From Bradyrhizobium barranii subsp. apii (GTDB taxonomy: Bacteria > Pseudomonadota > Alphaproteobacteria > Rhizobiales > Xanthobacteraceae): DNA of 64,000 nucleotides. This document shows, one piece after another, positions 25,084 through 35,491 of the stretch (its first letter is position 1; each line of letters opens with the position of its first letter). Below the pieces are notes generated by a model. The model did not search any database and was not told the origin of the DNA. It saw only the letters and a program-made list of their open reading frames with translations. Location: NCBI RefSeq assembly GCF_011516635.5, contig NZ_CP096255.1:6632501-6696500 (forward strand). Direction: 5' to 3'. The translations under genes were made by a program, and so were the position numbers.

Positions 25084-26675
25084 TCCGTCGGGCGCCTGCT
25101 GGCGCTGAAGTCCTGCGCGGCGCTCTCGGGCGTCGCGCTGCTCGTTCGCGGCGGCACGATCAGCACGACCACGTCCCGCGTCAGGCCGGGCTTGCCCCAT
25201 AGCGTCGCCTGCACGGTGAACTGGCGCCTGACGAAATGCTCGGCGCGCGCGGACACGGACTCCATCCACCTGCCGCAATAGTCCTGGCCGCTGAAACAGA
25301 GCGCGGCCCAGCCGCGATCCAGTGTCGTCTTTCGCGGCATGCCCCACATGTACTGAAACTCGAACGGCCGCGCGTAATACGGATGGTCCGGACTGTAGAA
25401 CGCGGTCGCAAAGGCCAGTGAATCGTCGCCACTGACGGCGCTGAGCGGCTCCCCGGTCAGGTCGTGCCATTCCCGGGTGAGCTCGTTGGCTACCTGCGCG
25501 TAGAAATTCCGGCCCTCTTCGTAGCCGTGATTGTTGCGATAGACGGCGTGAATCGGGGCGGCGACGAAGACAGCGGCGAGCCCAACGATTGCGGTGATGA
25601 CCGTGACATTGACGGTGTAGAATCTTTCGATCGGGTAGCGCGTGCCGCAAACGATCAGCACGACGAACAGGAACAGCCCTTGCAGCGCCCATAGCGACGG
25701 CAGATCGGTGCCCATCGCCAGCGACGTCAGGACCGGCAGCACGATCGTGCCGATCGCAACGTAAAAAAGAAGCCGCAGGCCGGAACTCATCGCGGCGAAG
25801 TCGGCCGCAAATTGTTTCAGCCGTGTGCCGGCGATGATCACCCAGAAGACGGCCGATACGCTGATGGCCGCCACGAGTCCGAGCAGGAAGTTCTGCACCT
25901 CGCCGAGCGAGCTCACGAAGTTGCCGTTGGCGTGCGCCATCGCGTAGGTGAAGGCCGACGCGCCGGTCGTCGCGAGCCAGTAGATGTGCGGCGACAACAC
26001 CGCGAGCCCGACCACGACCGATATCCACGGCGAAGCGGACGTGAAATAGGCGCGGCGCGCGGGATGAGCCAGCGCGGCAAATGCAAAGCTCGCCACGAGG
26101 AAGACCGAATAATATTTGCCGACCATCGCCAGCGCCGTGGTGCATCCTACCGCGACCGCCCAGGCCGCGCTGCGGGTCTCGAACGCGCGCAGAAAACACC
26201 AGGTCGCGAGCGGCCAGAGCGCAAGCAGCACCGCATTGGCGTTGAAGCGCTGGGCGTGGAACTGATAGGCCGGCGTCAGCATCAGGAGCAGCAGCACCAG
26301 GATGCGTTTGTGCCCGGTCACGAACTGCCGTGCGATCCGGTCGACGAAAAACAGGGCGAGCCCGGCATTGGCCATCGCCATCAATTGCAGCGACCAGTCA
26401 CTGAGCGGGAAGACGGCGGTCCACACCGCCGTAACCCAGCCCATCAGCGGCGGATGCTTGTGGTAGCCCCACGCGAAACGGCGCCCGAGCGTCCAGGCCT
26501 CGAGGGTATCAGGGTGCAGGCCGCTGCCGGCATAGGCGACGGCCAGATAGACCGTCCAGAGCGCGACAAAGCACACAATGAGAAGCGGAACGGCCCAACC
26601 CGTCTCGACGCCGTCGAGCCAGCGCAGGAAAGGCCGCCGCCATCGCGCCGGCGCGCGATCGGACCGCTCGGCCAT
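25080..26675 (-). CDS. GT39/ArnT-type membrane glycosyltransferase
   Basis: The 531-residue protein has an N-terminal catalytic loop after the first span containing H-P-D-T-L-E-A-W-T-L-G and, further on, W-G-Y-H-K-H-P-P-L-M-G-W. This layout (acidic residues plus the H-P-P-L motif) marks GT39/ArnT-like enzymes using undecaprenyl- or dolichyl-phosphate sugars. About ten spans follow and a periplasmic C-terminal domain of about 150 residues. ATG 26675 is preferred over GTG 26744 because the extra residues are not membrane-anchor-like. Envelope lipid or polysaccharide modification is the likely role. Confidence 0.75.
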   Translation of the reverse strand: MAERSDRAPARWRRPFLRWLDGVETGWAVPLLIVCFVALWTVYLAVAYAGSGLHPDTLEAWTLGRRFAWGYHKHPPLMGWVTAVWTAVFPLSDWSLQLMAMANAGLALFFVDRIARQFVTGHKRILVLLLLMLTPAYQFHAQRFNANAVLLALWPLATWCFLRAFETRSAAWAVAVGCTTALAMVGKYYSVFLVASFAFAALAHPARRAYFTSASPWISVVVGLAVLSPHIYWLATTGASAFTYAMAHANGNFVSSLGEVQNFLLGLVAAISVSAVFWVIIAGTRLKQFAADFAAMSSGLRLLFYVAIGTIVLPVLTSLAMGTDLPSLWALQGLFLFVVLIVCGTRYPIERFYTVNVTVITAIVGLAAVFVAAPIHAVYRNNHGYEEGRNFYAQVANELTREWHDLTGEPLSAVSGDDSLAFATAFYSPDHPYYARPFEFQYMWGMPRKTTLDRGWAALCFSGQDYCGRWMESVSARAEHFVRRQFTVQATLWGKPGLTRDVVVLIVPPRTSSATPESAAQDFSASRRPTD

Positions 26676-26888
26676 CGCCCGAAATGAAAAATCAATCGAC
26701 ACGGGACTCAAATGCAGGAAGGAAGTGATGTGCGAACTGCGCACATCTATTTCAAGTCAGAAACAAATAGCAATGATTGGACACTGGAAGAGTTAAAAGC
26801 TGACGCGAGGCTGACAAACGAAAACGGCGCCGCTGATCACAGCGACGCCGCGTAACGCTCGGGGAAGGCGCGCTGGCGCGCCCTCGCC

Positions 26889-28499
26889 TTACTCGGTCTT
26901 GTCGATGTTCCAGAACACCGGCGTCGCCGGGCCGTCGAGCACGCCGGTGAGCGACTTCCGCCACGCGCTCGGCGCCAGATACTGGCCGAGCGGCACGTAA
27001 ATCACCTGGTCATAGGCTTCCTTCTGGATCTCGGTCGCGATCTTCTTCTGATCGTCGAGCGAGGCAGCGCGGACGAAGTCATCCTTGAGCTTCTCGATCT
27101 TGGCGTTTTCCGCCCAGCCGAACCAGCCCTTCTTGCCCTGCCCGCCGATCGACAGATTGGCGATCGGGTTGGACACGTCGGCGCTGACCCAGTTGGTGAA
27201 GAACATGTTCCAGCCGCCCTCCTTCGGAGGCTTCTGGCTGGCGCGCCGGCTGACCACCGTCTGCCAGTCGGTCGCCTGCGCGTCGACCTTGAAGCCGGCC
27301 TCGCGGAGCAACTGCACCGCGACCGTCGGCTGCGCCTTCAGCGTCACGACGTCGCCGGGCACCATGACCACGACGGGCGTGCCGTCATAGCCGGACTCGG
27401 CGAGCGCCTTCTTGGCTTCCGCCATGCCGTTGCCCTTGACCAGCGATTCCGAGCCGACGTCGGTCGCGAACGGCGTATCGCAGATGAAGAACGCACCGCA
27501 GATCTTGTAGTATTTGGGATTGCCGACGAGCGCGTCGAGCACGTCCTTCTGGTTCATCGCCAGAAGTGCGGCACGGCGGATCTTCGGATTGTCGAAGGGC
27601 GGATAGAGGAAGTTCATGCGCCCAAGGGTCTGGTAGCCGAACTTGTTCAGCGTCTCGGTCTTGAGGTCGGCATTGCCTTCAAGCACGGGCAGCAGATCCC
27701 ACGGCGGCACTTCCATGAAGTCGATGTCGCCCGATTGCAGCGCGTTCACTGCGGTCTGCGCATCCGGCATGGTGATCCATTCGACGCGATCGACCTTGAC
27801 CACCTTGCCTCCGGCAGTCCAGCTCGACGCCTCCTTGCGCGGCACGTAGTCGGTGTTCTTGACGTACACCGCCTTCACGCCGGGCTGGAATTCGCCCTGC
27901 ACGAACTTGAACGGGCCGGAGCCGATCTGCTCGGGGATCTGCTTGTCCGGCGGCGTTTCGGCGAGACGCTTCGGCATCATGAAGGCGACGCGCGAGGACG
28001 GCTTGCCGATGGATTCGAGCACGAGGCCGTAGGGCTCCTTCAGCTTCAGCGTGATCGTCTTGGGGTCGGTCGCCTCGATGCTCGCAGTAAACTGCATCAT
28101 CTGCTGGCCCATGCCGTCGACCGCGGCCCAGCGCTTCAGCGAAGCGGCGCAGTCTTCCGCCGTCACCGGCGTACCGTCGTGCCACTTCAGGCCGTCGCGC
28201 AGCGTGAAGGTGTAGGTGAGCTTGTCGTCGGAGATCTTCCAGTCCGCCATCTGCGGCTGGATCTTGAAGTTCGAGTCCGTCGCGATCAGCGTGTCGTAGA
28301 CCATGTAGCCATGGTCACGCGTGATGTAGGCGGTGGTGAAAATCGGATCGATGATGCGCAGATCCGAATGCATCACCGCGGTGATGGTCTTGCTGGCGGC
28401 GGCAAGTACAGGCGAGGCCATCGCCGTCGAAAGCGCAACGACCGATAGCGCAAGTGTGGAGGCGAACGCGCGACGCCCCCGGCGCATCAAGCTCAACAT
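26889..28499 (-). CDS. Peptide/nickel-type ABC transporter substrate-binding protein
   Basis: The 536-residue protein is a family-5 extracellular solute-binding protein (DppA/OppA-like). It has a Sec signal peptide (cleavage about A-L-A-A-A-S near 34), then P-I-F-T-T-A-Y-I-T-R-D-H-G-Y-M-V-Y-D-T-L and F-T-L-R-D-G-L-K-W-H-D-G-T-P-V-T-A-E-D, a hallmark of the family. ATG 28499 has an ideal AGGAG upstream. Matching DppB/C/DF genes lie 3 kb away on the other strand (31765-35278), so this should be their binding subunit. A sigma-54 promoter match lies about 225 bases upstream. Confidence 0.9.
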   Translation of the reverse strand: MLSLMRRGRRAFASTLALSVVALSTAMASPVLAAASKTITAVMHSDLRIIDPIFTTAYITRDHGYMVYDTLIATDSNFKIQPQMADWKISDDKLTYTFTLRDGLKWHDGTPVTAEDCAASLKRWAAVDGMGQQMMQFTASIEATDPKTITLKLKEPYGLVLESIGKPSSRVAFMMPKRLAETPPDKQIPEQIGSGPFKFVQGEFQPGVKAVYVKNTDYVPRKEASSWTAGGKVVKVDRVEWITMPDAQTAVNALQSGDIDFMEVPPWDLLPVLEGNADLKTETLNKFGYQTLGRMNFLYPPFDNPKIRRAALLAMNQKDVLDALVGNPKYYKICGAFFICDTPFATDVGSESLVKGNGMAEAKKALAESGYDGTPVVVMVPGDVVTLKAQPTVAVQLLREAGFKVDAQATDWQTVVSRRASQKPPKEGGWNMFFTNWVSADVSNPIANLSIGGQGKKGWFGWAENAKIEKLKDDFVRAASLDDQKKIATEIQKEAYDQVIYVPLGQYLAPSAWRKSLTGVLDGPATPVFWNIDKTE

Positions 28500-28723
28500 A
28501 AAAGTTTCTCCTGACGTGAAACTGTTCAAAGGCAGGTTATTGGTTGAGCATTCGGTTCGTTCTTTAGGCGAACTAACCTCATGCGATGCCTTTGTCTTTC
28601 GAGACTTGCAGACAGTGCTGAGCGCGTCAATCCGGTTTCGCTGCAGCCCCAAGCGGCGCGCTCACGGGCTCCACAAAGATCGGTTTGGCTCTACAACGCT
28701 TTCCGCCAGTCCCGTCCGCGCCA

Positions 28724-28740
28724 ATGCAATGCGCGTTCCA
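28724..28740 (-). promoter_or_regulatory. Sigma-54 (-24/-12) promoter match for the peptide-binding protein gene
   Basis: On the minus strand TGGAACGCGCATTGCA fits TGGCACG-N4-TTGCA with one mismatch and the obligatory GG-N10-GC spacing (GG at 28739-28738, GC at 28727-28726). Transcription would start near 28714 and give a leader of about 215 bases. The match is by eye only. Confidence 0.5.
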
Positions 28741-28766
28741 TCTTTCGAAGCTTGAGAGACATTAAG

Positions 28767-29897
28767 ATGAATCCAGCCAATCTTCCCTTCGATTCCGAGG
28801 CGATGCTCGAGGGCCTGCGCACCTGGGTAGAATGCGAGAGCCCGACCTGGGACGCGGGTGCCGTCAACCGCATGCTCGATATCGCAGCGCGGGATATGGC
28901 GATCATGGGTGCGACGATCGAACGCATCGGCGGCCGACAGGGCTTTGGCGGCGTGATCCGCGCGCGCTTCCCGCATCCGAAACAGGGCGAGCCGGGCATC
29001 CTGATCGCCGGCCACATGGATACCGTCCACCCGCTCGGCACCATCGAGAAGCTGAAATGGCGGCGCGACGGCAACAAGTGCTACGGCCCCGGCATCTACG
29101 ACATGAAGGGCGGCAACTATCTCTCGCTGGAAGCGATCCGGCAGCTGGCACGTGCGTCCTTCACCACGCCGCTGCCGATCACCGTGCTGTTTACGCCCGA
29201 CGAGGAAGTCGGCACGCCCTCGACGCGGGACCTCATTGAGGCGGAGGCTGCGCGCAACAAATATGTGCTGGTGCCCGAACCGGGCCGCGCCGACAACGGT
29301 GTCACCACCGGACGTTACGCCATCGCGCGGTTCAATCTGGAAGCGACGGGCCGGCCGAGCCATGCCGGCGCGACATTGTCGGCCGGACGCTCGGCGATCC
29401 GCGAGATGGCGCGGCAGATCCTCGCCATCGACGCGATGACGACGGAGGATTGCACTTTCTCGGTTGGCGTCGTGCATGGCGGACAATGGGTCAATTGCGT
29501 TGCCACGACCGCCACCGGCGAGGCGCTGTCCATGGCCAAGCGCCAGGCCGATCTCGACCGCGGCGTCGAGCGGATGCTGGCGCTGTCGGGCACGTCCAAT
29601 GATGTCACGTTCAAGGTGACGCGCGGCGTCACGCGCCCCGTATGGGAGCCCGATGCCGGCACCATGGCGCTTTATGAGAAGGCGCGCGGCATCGCCAAAT
29701 CGCTCGGCACTGAGCTGCCGCATGCGAGCTCCGGCGGCGGCTCCGACGGCAACTTTACCGGCGCGATGGGCATCCCGACGCTCGACGGCCTCGGCGTGCG
29801 CGGCGGCAACGGCCACACGCTGGAAGAATTCATCGAGGTCGAGAGCTTGGTTGAACGCGGGCGCCTGATGGCGGGCTTGCTGGCGACCCTGGAGTAA
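28767..29897 (+). CDS. M20-family metallopeptidase (glutamate carboxypeptidase-like)
   Basis: The 376-residue enzyme has the M20 zinc-site pattern: H83-M-D85 in A-G-H-M-D-T-V-H, bridging Asp112 in G-I-Y-D-M-K-G-G, and the general base and ligand pair in T-P-D-E-E-V-G (E146/E147). A distal His lies in G-G-N-G-H-T-L-E-E. A lid domain is inserted in the middle. It resembles carboxypeptidase G2-type enzymes removing a C-terminal Glu or other acyl-amino acid; it has no signal peptide and is probably cytosolic. It is divergent from the peptide-binding protein gene, supporting a role in using imported peptides. Confidence 0.85.
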   Translation: MNPANLPFDSEAMLEGLRTWVECESPTWDAGAVNRMLDIAARDMAIMGATIERIGGRQGFGGVIRARFPHPKQGEPGILIAGHMDTVHPLGTIEKLKWRRDGNKCYGPGIYDMKGGNYLSLEAIRQLARASFTTPLPITVLFTPDEEVGTPSTRDLIEAEAARNKYVLVPEPGRADNGVTTGRYAIARFNLEATGRPSHAGATLSAGRSAIREMARQILAIDAMTTEDCTFSVGVVHGGQWVNCVATTATGEALSMAKRQADLDRGVERMLALSGTSNDVTFKVTRGVTRPVWEPDAGTMALYEKARGIAKSLGTELPHASSGGGSDGNFTGAMGIPTLDGLGVRGGNGHTLEEFIEVESLVERGRLMAGLLATLE

Positions 29898-29997
29898 ATT
29901 GAATCAACTTCGCACTGCACAATGCGTTGGCAGTCGCGGTTTAAATTTAGCCTTGTCTAAAAATGAGGCGCATCGTACTGCTCGATTGTCCACGCGA

Positions 29998-30219
29998 CGA
30001 TGCGGGAGAGATCGCAACGAGAGTTCAGGCTTTCGTTGCGGCGCCGACGGAGCAACCGCCCCGGAAACTCTCAGGCAAAAGGACCGTATCGTCAGGACGA
30101 TCTGGAGAGAGGCGGCACGGCCAATGTGGTCGTGACGTCCACCGAAGGGGATAGTCCGGAGCTGACCTCGCCGAGGTCCGCGCCGGATCAAGCTCTCAGG
30201 TAACCGTGACAGATGGGGC
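29998..30219 (+). promoter_or_regulatory. Tandem glycine riboswitch
   Basis: Two consecutive aptamers are visible. The first (about 30000-30091) has the sequence GCCGACGGAGCAACCGCC and ends CTCTCAGGCAAAAGGACCG. The second (about 30101-30218) has GGAGAG near its start, CACCGAAGGGG, and ends GCTCTCAGGTAACCGTGACA. These conserved blocks and the short linker are the gcvT-type glycine riboswitch signature. The DadA-like gene begins 63 bases downstream. A GC-rich hairpin (30221-30244) between aptamer and gene may be the expression platform. Whether glycine turns the gene on, as in most known cases, is not visible. Confidence 0.93.
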
Positions 30220-30281
30220 GCCGCCAACGGCCTTTGGCCGGCGGTTAGCCGACTCTAACTCACGGGAGCCCCGAACCTGCC

Positions 30282-31583
30282 ATGACCCATATCGCCATCA
30301 TCGGCGCCGGCATCACCGGCGTAACGACTGCCTATGCCCTGCTCGAACGCGGATACAAGGTGACGGTGCTCGACAAGCACCGCTACGCCGCGATGGAGAC
30401 CTCCTTCGCCAATGGCGGACAGCTCTCCGCCAGCAATGCCGAAGTGTGGAACAGCACCGCAACGATCCTGAAAGGCCTGCGCTGGATGTTCCGGCGCGAT
30501 GCGCCGCTGCTGATGAACCCGCGGCCGAACTGGCACAAATATTCGTGGATGAGCGAGTTCGTCGCCAATATCGGCAACTACCGCGCCAACACGGTCCAGA
30601 CCACGCGGCTCGCGATCGAAGCCCGCAAGCATCTGTTCGAGATCGCGGAGCGCGAAGGCATCGACTTCGATCTCGAACGCCGCGGCATCCTGCACATCTA
30701 TCACGACAAGAAGGGTTTTGGATCCGGCCTGCAGGTCAATGCGCTGCTGAAGGAAGGCGGGCTCGATCGCCGCCCGGTGACGCCGGAGGAGATCCGCGCC
30801 ATCGAGCCGACGCTGCGCAAGGACTATTTTGGCGGCTTCTACACGCCGTCGGATGCGACCGGCGATATCCACAAGTTCACGCGCGGACTTGCGGAAGCCT
30901 GCAAGCGGCGCGGCGCGACCTTTATCCATGAAGCCAACATCGATTCCATTGCCCAGGCAGGTGGCGGCTTTGTCATCGGCTGGGCTGATCTTTCGGCCAG
31001 TGATGCTGTCGCATCCGCGCGCAGCATGCTGAAGGCTGATGGCGTCGTGGTCTGCGCCGGTGTGGCCAGCCGCCACTTCGCCGCACTCCTCGACGAGCGC
31101 GTCAACGTCTATCCGGTGAAGGGCTATTCGATCACCGTTCAGCTCGACACTGCCGCAAGCCGCAATGCGACGCCGACCGTGAGCCTGCTCGACGAAGCCG
31201 CAAAAATCGTCACCAGCCGGCTGGGCGCCGATCGCTTCCGCGTCGCGGGTACCGCCGAATTCAACGACTTCAACCGCGACATCCGCGCCGACCGCGTGCA
31301 GCCGCTGGTCGACTGGGTGCGCAGCAACTTCCCCGGCGTCGAAACGTCCAAGGTCGTGCCCTGGGCCGGGCTGCGGCCGATGATGCCGAACATGATGCCG
31401 GTGGTGCGCGCAGGACGGATGCCGGGCGTGTTCTTCAACACCGGCCACGGCCATCTCGGCTGGACCTTGTCGGCCGCGACCGCGCAGATGATTGCCGGGA
31501 CCATCGACGGCTGGCGCGGGCTCAACGCACCGCCGACTGCACCCTCACTCAGGGTTGAGCGCGAGTTCCGCCATGCATCCTGA
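30282..31583 (+). CDS. D-amino-acid dehydrogenase-like FAD oxidoreductase
   Basis: The 433-residue flavoprotein has the N-terminal FAD motif I-G-A-G-I-T-G-V-T-T-A, the substrate-loop region S-F-A-N-G-G-Q-L-S, and the C-terminal DadA signature G-H-G-H-L-G-W-T-L. It is predicted to oxidise D-amino acids (or glycine) to 2-oxo acids plus ammonia, passing electrons to a carrier. Its leader is a tandem glycine riboswitch, so glycine is probably the sensed and possibly the degraded compound. The peptide importer genes follow on the same strand, 181 bases on, after a separate sigma-54 promoter. Confidence 0.85.
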   Translation: MTHIAIIGAGITGVTTAYALLERGYKVTVLDKHRYAAMETSFANGGQLSASNAEVWNSTATILKGLRWMFRRDAPLLMNPRPNWHKYSWMSEFVANIGNYRANTVQTTRLAIEARKHLFEIAEREGIDFDLERRGILHIYHDKKGFGSGLQVNALLKEGGLDRRPVTPEEIRAIEPTLRKDYFGGFYTPSDATGDIHKFTRGLAEACKRRGATFIHEANIDSIAQAGGGFVIGWADLSASDAVASARSMLKADGVVVCAGVASRHFAALLDERVNVYPVKGYSITVQLDTAASRNATPTVSLLDEAAKIVTSRLGADRFRVAGTAEFNDFNRDIRADRVQPLVDWVRSNFPGVETSKVVPWAGLRPMMPNMMPVVRAGRMPGVFFNTGHGHLGWTLSAATAQMIAGTIDGWRGLNAPPTAPSLRVEREFRHAS

Positions 31584-31631
31584 GTGGCCGATATCGGAGG
31601 CTCGGCGGCCTCTTGCGACCGCCCTGCCCTT

Positions 31632-31648
31632 GGCACACAATTTGCCCC
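31632..31648 (+). promoter_or_regulatory. Sigma-54 (-24/-12) promoter of the peptide permease operon
   Basis: TTGGCACACAATTTGC matches the consensus TGGCAC-N5-TTGC with GG (31634-31635), exactly ten bases, then GC (31646-31647). Transcription would begin about 31659, leaving a leader of about 105 bases to the permease start. Sigma-54 control usually means an NtrC-type activator and nitrogen regulation; no activator site was searched systematically. Confidence 0.75.
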
Positions 31649-31764
31649 GAAAGGTCGGCTTCTCCGGCCGGCTTTCCAGCCCGAGTGACAGGCGTGCATG
31701 ATAGACAGAACCGATTCCACGGGGGCCTCCCGGCCCCGCAAGTTCCGCAGCCGGAGATAGGTGC

Positions 31765-32706
31765 ATGCTAGGTTATCTCATTCGCCGCGTTCTGGCCGCG
31801 GTGCCCGTGATGGGCGTCGTCGCGCTGTTCGTCTTCCTGCTGCTGCGGCTGACGCCGGGCGATCCCGCCGCCATTCTCGCCGGCGATAACGCGACGCCGG
31901 AACGGCTGGAACGCATCCGCGACTCGCTCGGCCTCAACGAGCCGCTCATCGTGCAATTCATCACCTGGGTGAACAAGCTGCTGCACGGCGATCTCGGGAC
32001 GTCGCTGATCTCCAACCTGCCAGTCATGAAGATGATCAGCCAGCGCGTCGAACCGTCGATCTCGATCGCGCTCTCGACAATCATTCTCGCCGTCATCGTC
32101 GCCGTGCCCCTGGGCGTCATCGCGGCGTGGAAGCACGGCACCTGGATCGACCGTTTCGTGATGGGCCTCTCCGTGCTCGGCTTCTCCGTACCGGTGTTCG
32201 TGGTCGGCTATCTCCTGATCGAGGTCTTCGCGATCGACCTGCGCTGGGTGCCGGTGCAGGGCTTCCGCAGCATCTTCAACGGCTTTGGACCGTTCTTCGA
32301 GCGCATCATCCTGCCGACCTGCGCGCTCTCCTTCATCTACATCGCGCTGATCGCGCGCATGACGCGTGCGGCGATGCTCGACGTGCTCGGTGAGGACTAC
32401 GTCCGCACCGCCCGCGCCAAGGGCATCAACGAGGTCGCCGTGATGATGCGCCATGCGCTGCGCAACGCCGCGGTGCCCGTCATCACCGTGATCGGCACCG
32501 GCTTTGCGCTACTGATCTCCGGCGTCGTCGTCACCGAGAGCGTGTTCAACATCCCCGGCATCGGCCGCCTCACGGTGGACGCGGTGCTGGCGCGCGACTA
32601 CCCAGTCATCCAGGCGATGATCCTGCTGACGTCGCTGATCTATGTCGTCGTCAATCTCCTGATCGACGTCGCCTACACGCTGCTCGATCCCCGGATCCGG
32701 TACTAG
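31765..32706 (+). CDS. Peptide ABC transporter permease, DppB type
   Basis: This 313-residue inner-membrane protein matches DppB/OppB. It has the N-terminal M-L-G-Y-L-I-R-R-V-L segment, the large periplasmic loop after span 1 (L-T-P-G-D-P-A-A-I-L), and the EAA-like loop A-R-A-K-G-I-N-E-V-A-V-M-M-R-H-A-L-R-N. It ends in the typical L-L-D-P-R-I-R-Y. It forms the channel with the DppC-type protein encoded 20 bases downstream. Confidence 0.9.
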   Translation: MLGYLIRRVLAAVPVMGVVALFVFLLLRLTPGDPAAILAGDNATPERLERIRDSLGLNEPLIVQFITWVNKLLHGDLGTSLISNLPVMKMISQRVEPSISIALSTIILAVIVAVPLGVIAAWKHGTWIDRFVMGLSVLGFSVPVFVVGYLLIEVFAIDLRWVPVQGFRSIFNGFGPFFERIILPTCALSFIYIALIARMTRAAMLDVLGEDYVRTARAKGINEVAVMMRHALRNAAVPVITVIGTGFALLISGVVVTESVFNIPGIGRLTVDAVLARDYPVIQAMILLTSLIYVVVNLLIDVAYTLLDPRIRY

Positions 32707-32726
32707 GGCTAAGGATAGCAACAAAA

Positions 32727-33613
32727 ATGTCCGTCGATAGCCTTCCCCAGTCGTCCATTCCGATCACGTCGCCGCTGCGGCCGCGTTTCGGATTCCTCAC
32801 CTCGACGCCGATCATCGCGGCGGCCACGATCTTGCTCGCGCTGATCGTGCTGGTCTCGATCCTGGCGCCGCTGATCGCGCCGCACGATCCGGTCCAGCTT
32901 GCGCCCTCGCAGCGGCTGAAGCCGGCCTCGGCGCAGTTCCTGCTCGGCACCGACGCCTATGGCCGTGACCTCTTGTCGCGCGTCATCTATGGCGGCCGCA
33001 TCTCGCTCCTGATCGGCATCGGCTCGGCGATCCTGTCGATCGTCATCGGCCTTGCGATCGGCCTCGTCTCCGGCTTCTTCAAGCTGGTCGATGCCGTCCT
33101 GATGCGCGTCATGGACGGCCTCATGGCGATGCCGAGCATCCTGCTCGCGATCGCCGTGGTGTCGCTGTCCGGCGCCAGCATCTGGACCGTGCTGGTCGCG
33201 ATCACCATCCCCGAGATACCGCGCGTGGCGCGCCTGGTGCGCTCGGTCGTGCTGTCCGCGCGTGAGGAGCCCTATGTGGAAGCCGCGATCTCGGTCGGCT
33301 CCAGTCTGCCGAAGATCATGTGGCGACATTTGATGCCCAACACGATCGCACCACTGATCGTCCAGGGCACCTATGTCTGCGCCTCCGCGATCCTGACCGA
33401 AGCCATCCTCTCCTTCCTCGGCGCCGGCATCTCCCCGGAGACGCCGACCTGGGGCAACATCATGGCCGAGGGCCGCCAGTATTTTCAGCTCAAGCCGACG
33501 CTGATCTTCTGGCCGGGCCTGCTGCTCTCGATCGCCATCCTCAGCATCAATTTGATCGGCGACGCTGCCCGCGACGCCCTCGATCCCCGCATGAAGCAGC
33601 GGGAGGGCAAGTG

Positions 33614-33614
<1 letters not shown>
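32727..33614 (+). CDS. Peptide ABC transporter permease, DppC type
   Basis: This 295-residue second permease has a cytoplasmic N-terminus, one span, then the DppC hallmark L-L-G-T-D-A-Y-G-R-D-L-L-S-R-V-I-Y-G and the coupling loop E-A-A-I-S-V-G-S-S-L-P-K-I-M-W-R-H. It ends G-D-A-A-R-D-A-L-D-P-R-M-K. Its stop overlaps the ATG of the ATPase gene (TGATG), so both are translationally coupled. Confidence 0.9.
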
Positions 33615-35278
<1,664 letters not shown>

Positions 35279-35289
35279 GTTTGTCCACT

Positions 35290-35369
35290 CGTCATTGCGA
35301 GCGGAGCGAAGCAATCCAGAGTCCCTCTGCGGAGACGGTCTGGATTGCTTCGCTTCGCTCGCAATGACG
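35290..35369. repeat. Palindromic intergenic repeat, CGTCATTGCGAG family (copy 2)
   Basis: The 80-base copy has both terminal arms intact (CGTCATTGCGAG and CTCGCAATGACG) and the AATCCAG/CTGGATT inner arms. It lies 12 bases after the ATPase stop and may act as a terminator or mRNA-end stabiliser, as palindromic repeats can; this is inference. Confidence 0.8.
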
Positions 35370-35491
35370 GGTAGCGACCATCATCATTCGAAAATGACTT
35401 AAAGCCATGCGCGGCGGCATGGGCTCCTCGCTTGCCCCCGCCTCGAAGCCAAGGCTAACGTCGCGCACTTTCAAACGCTGGACCAGAATTA

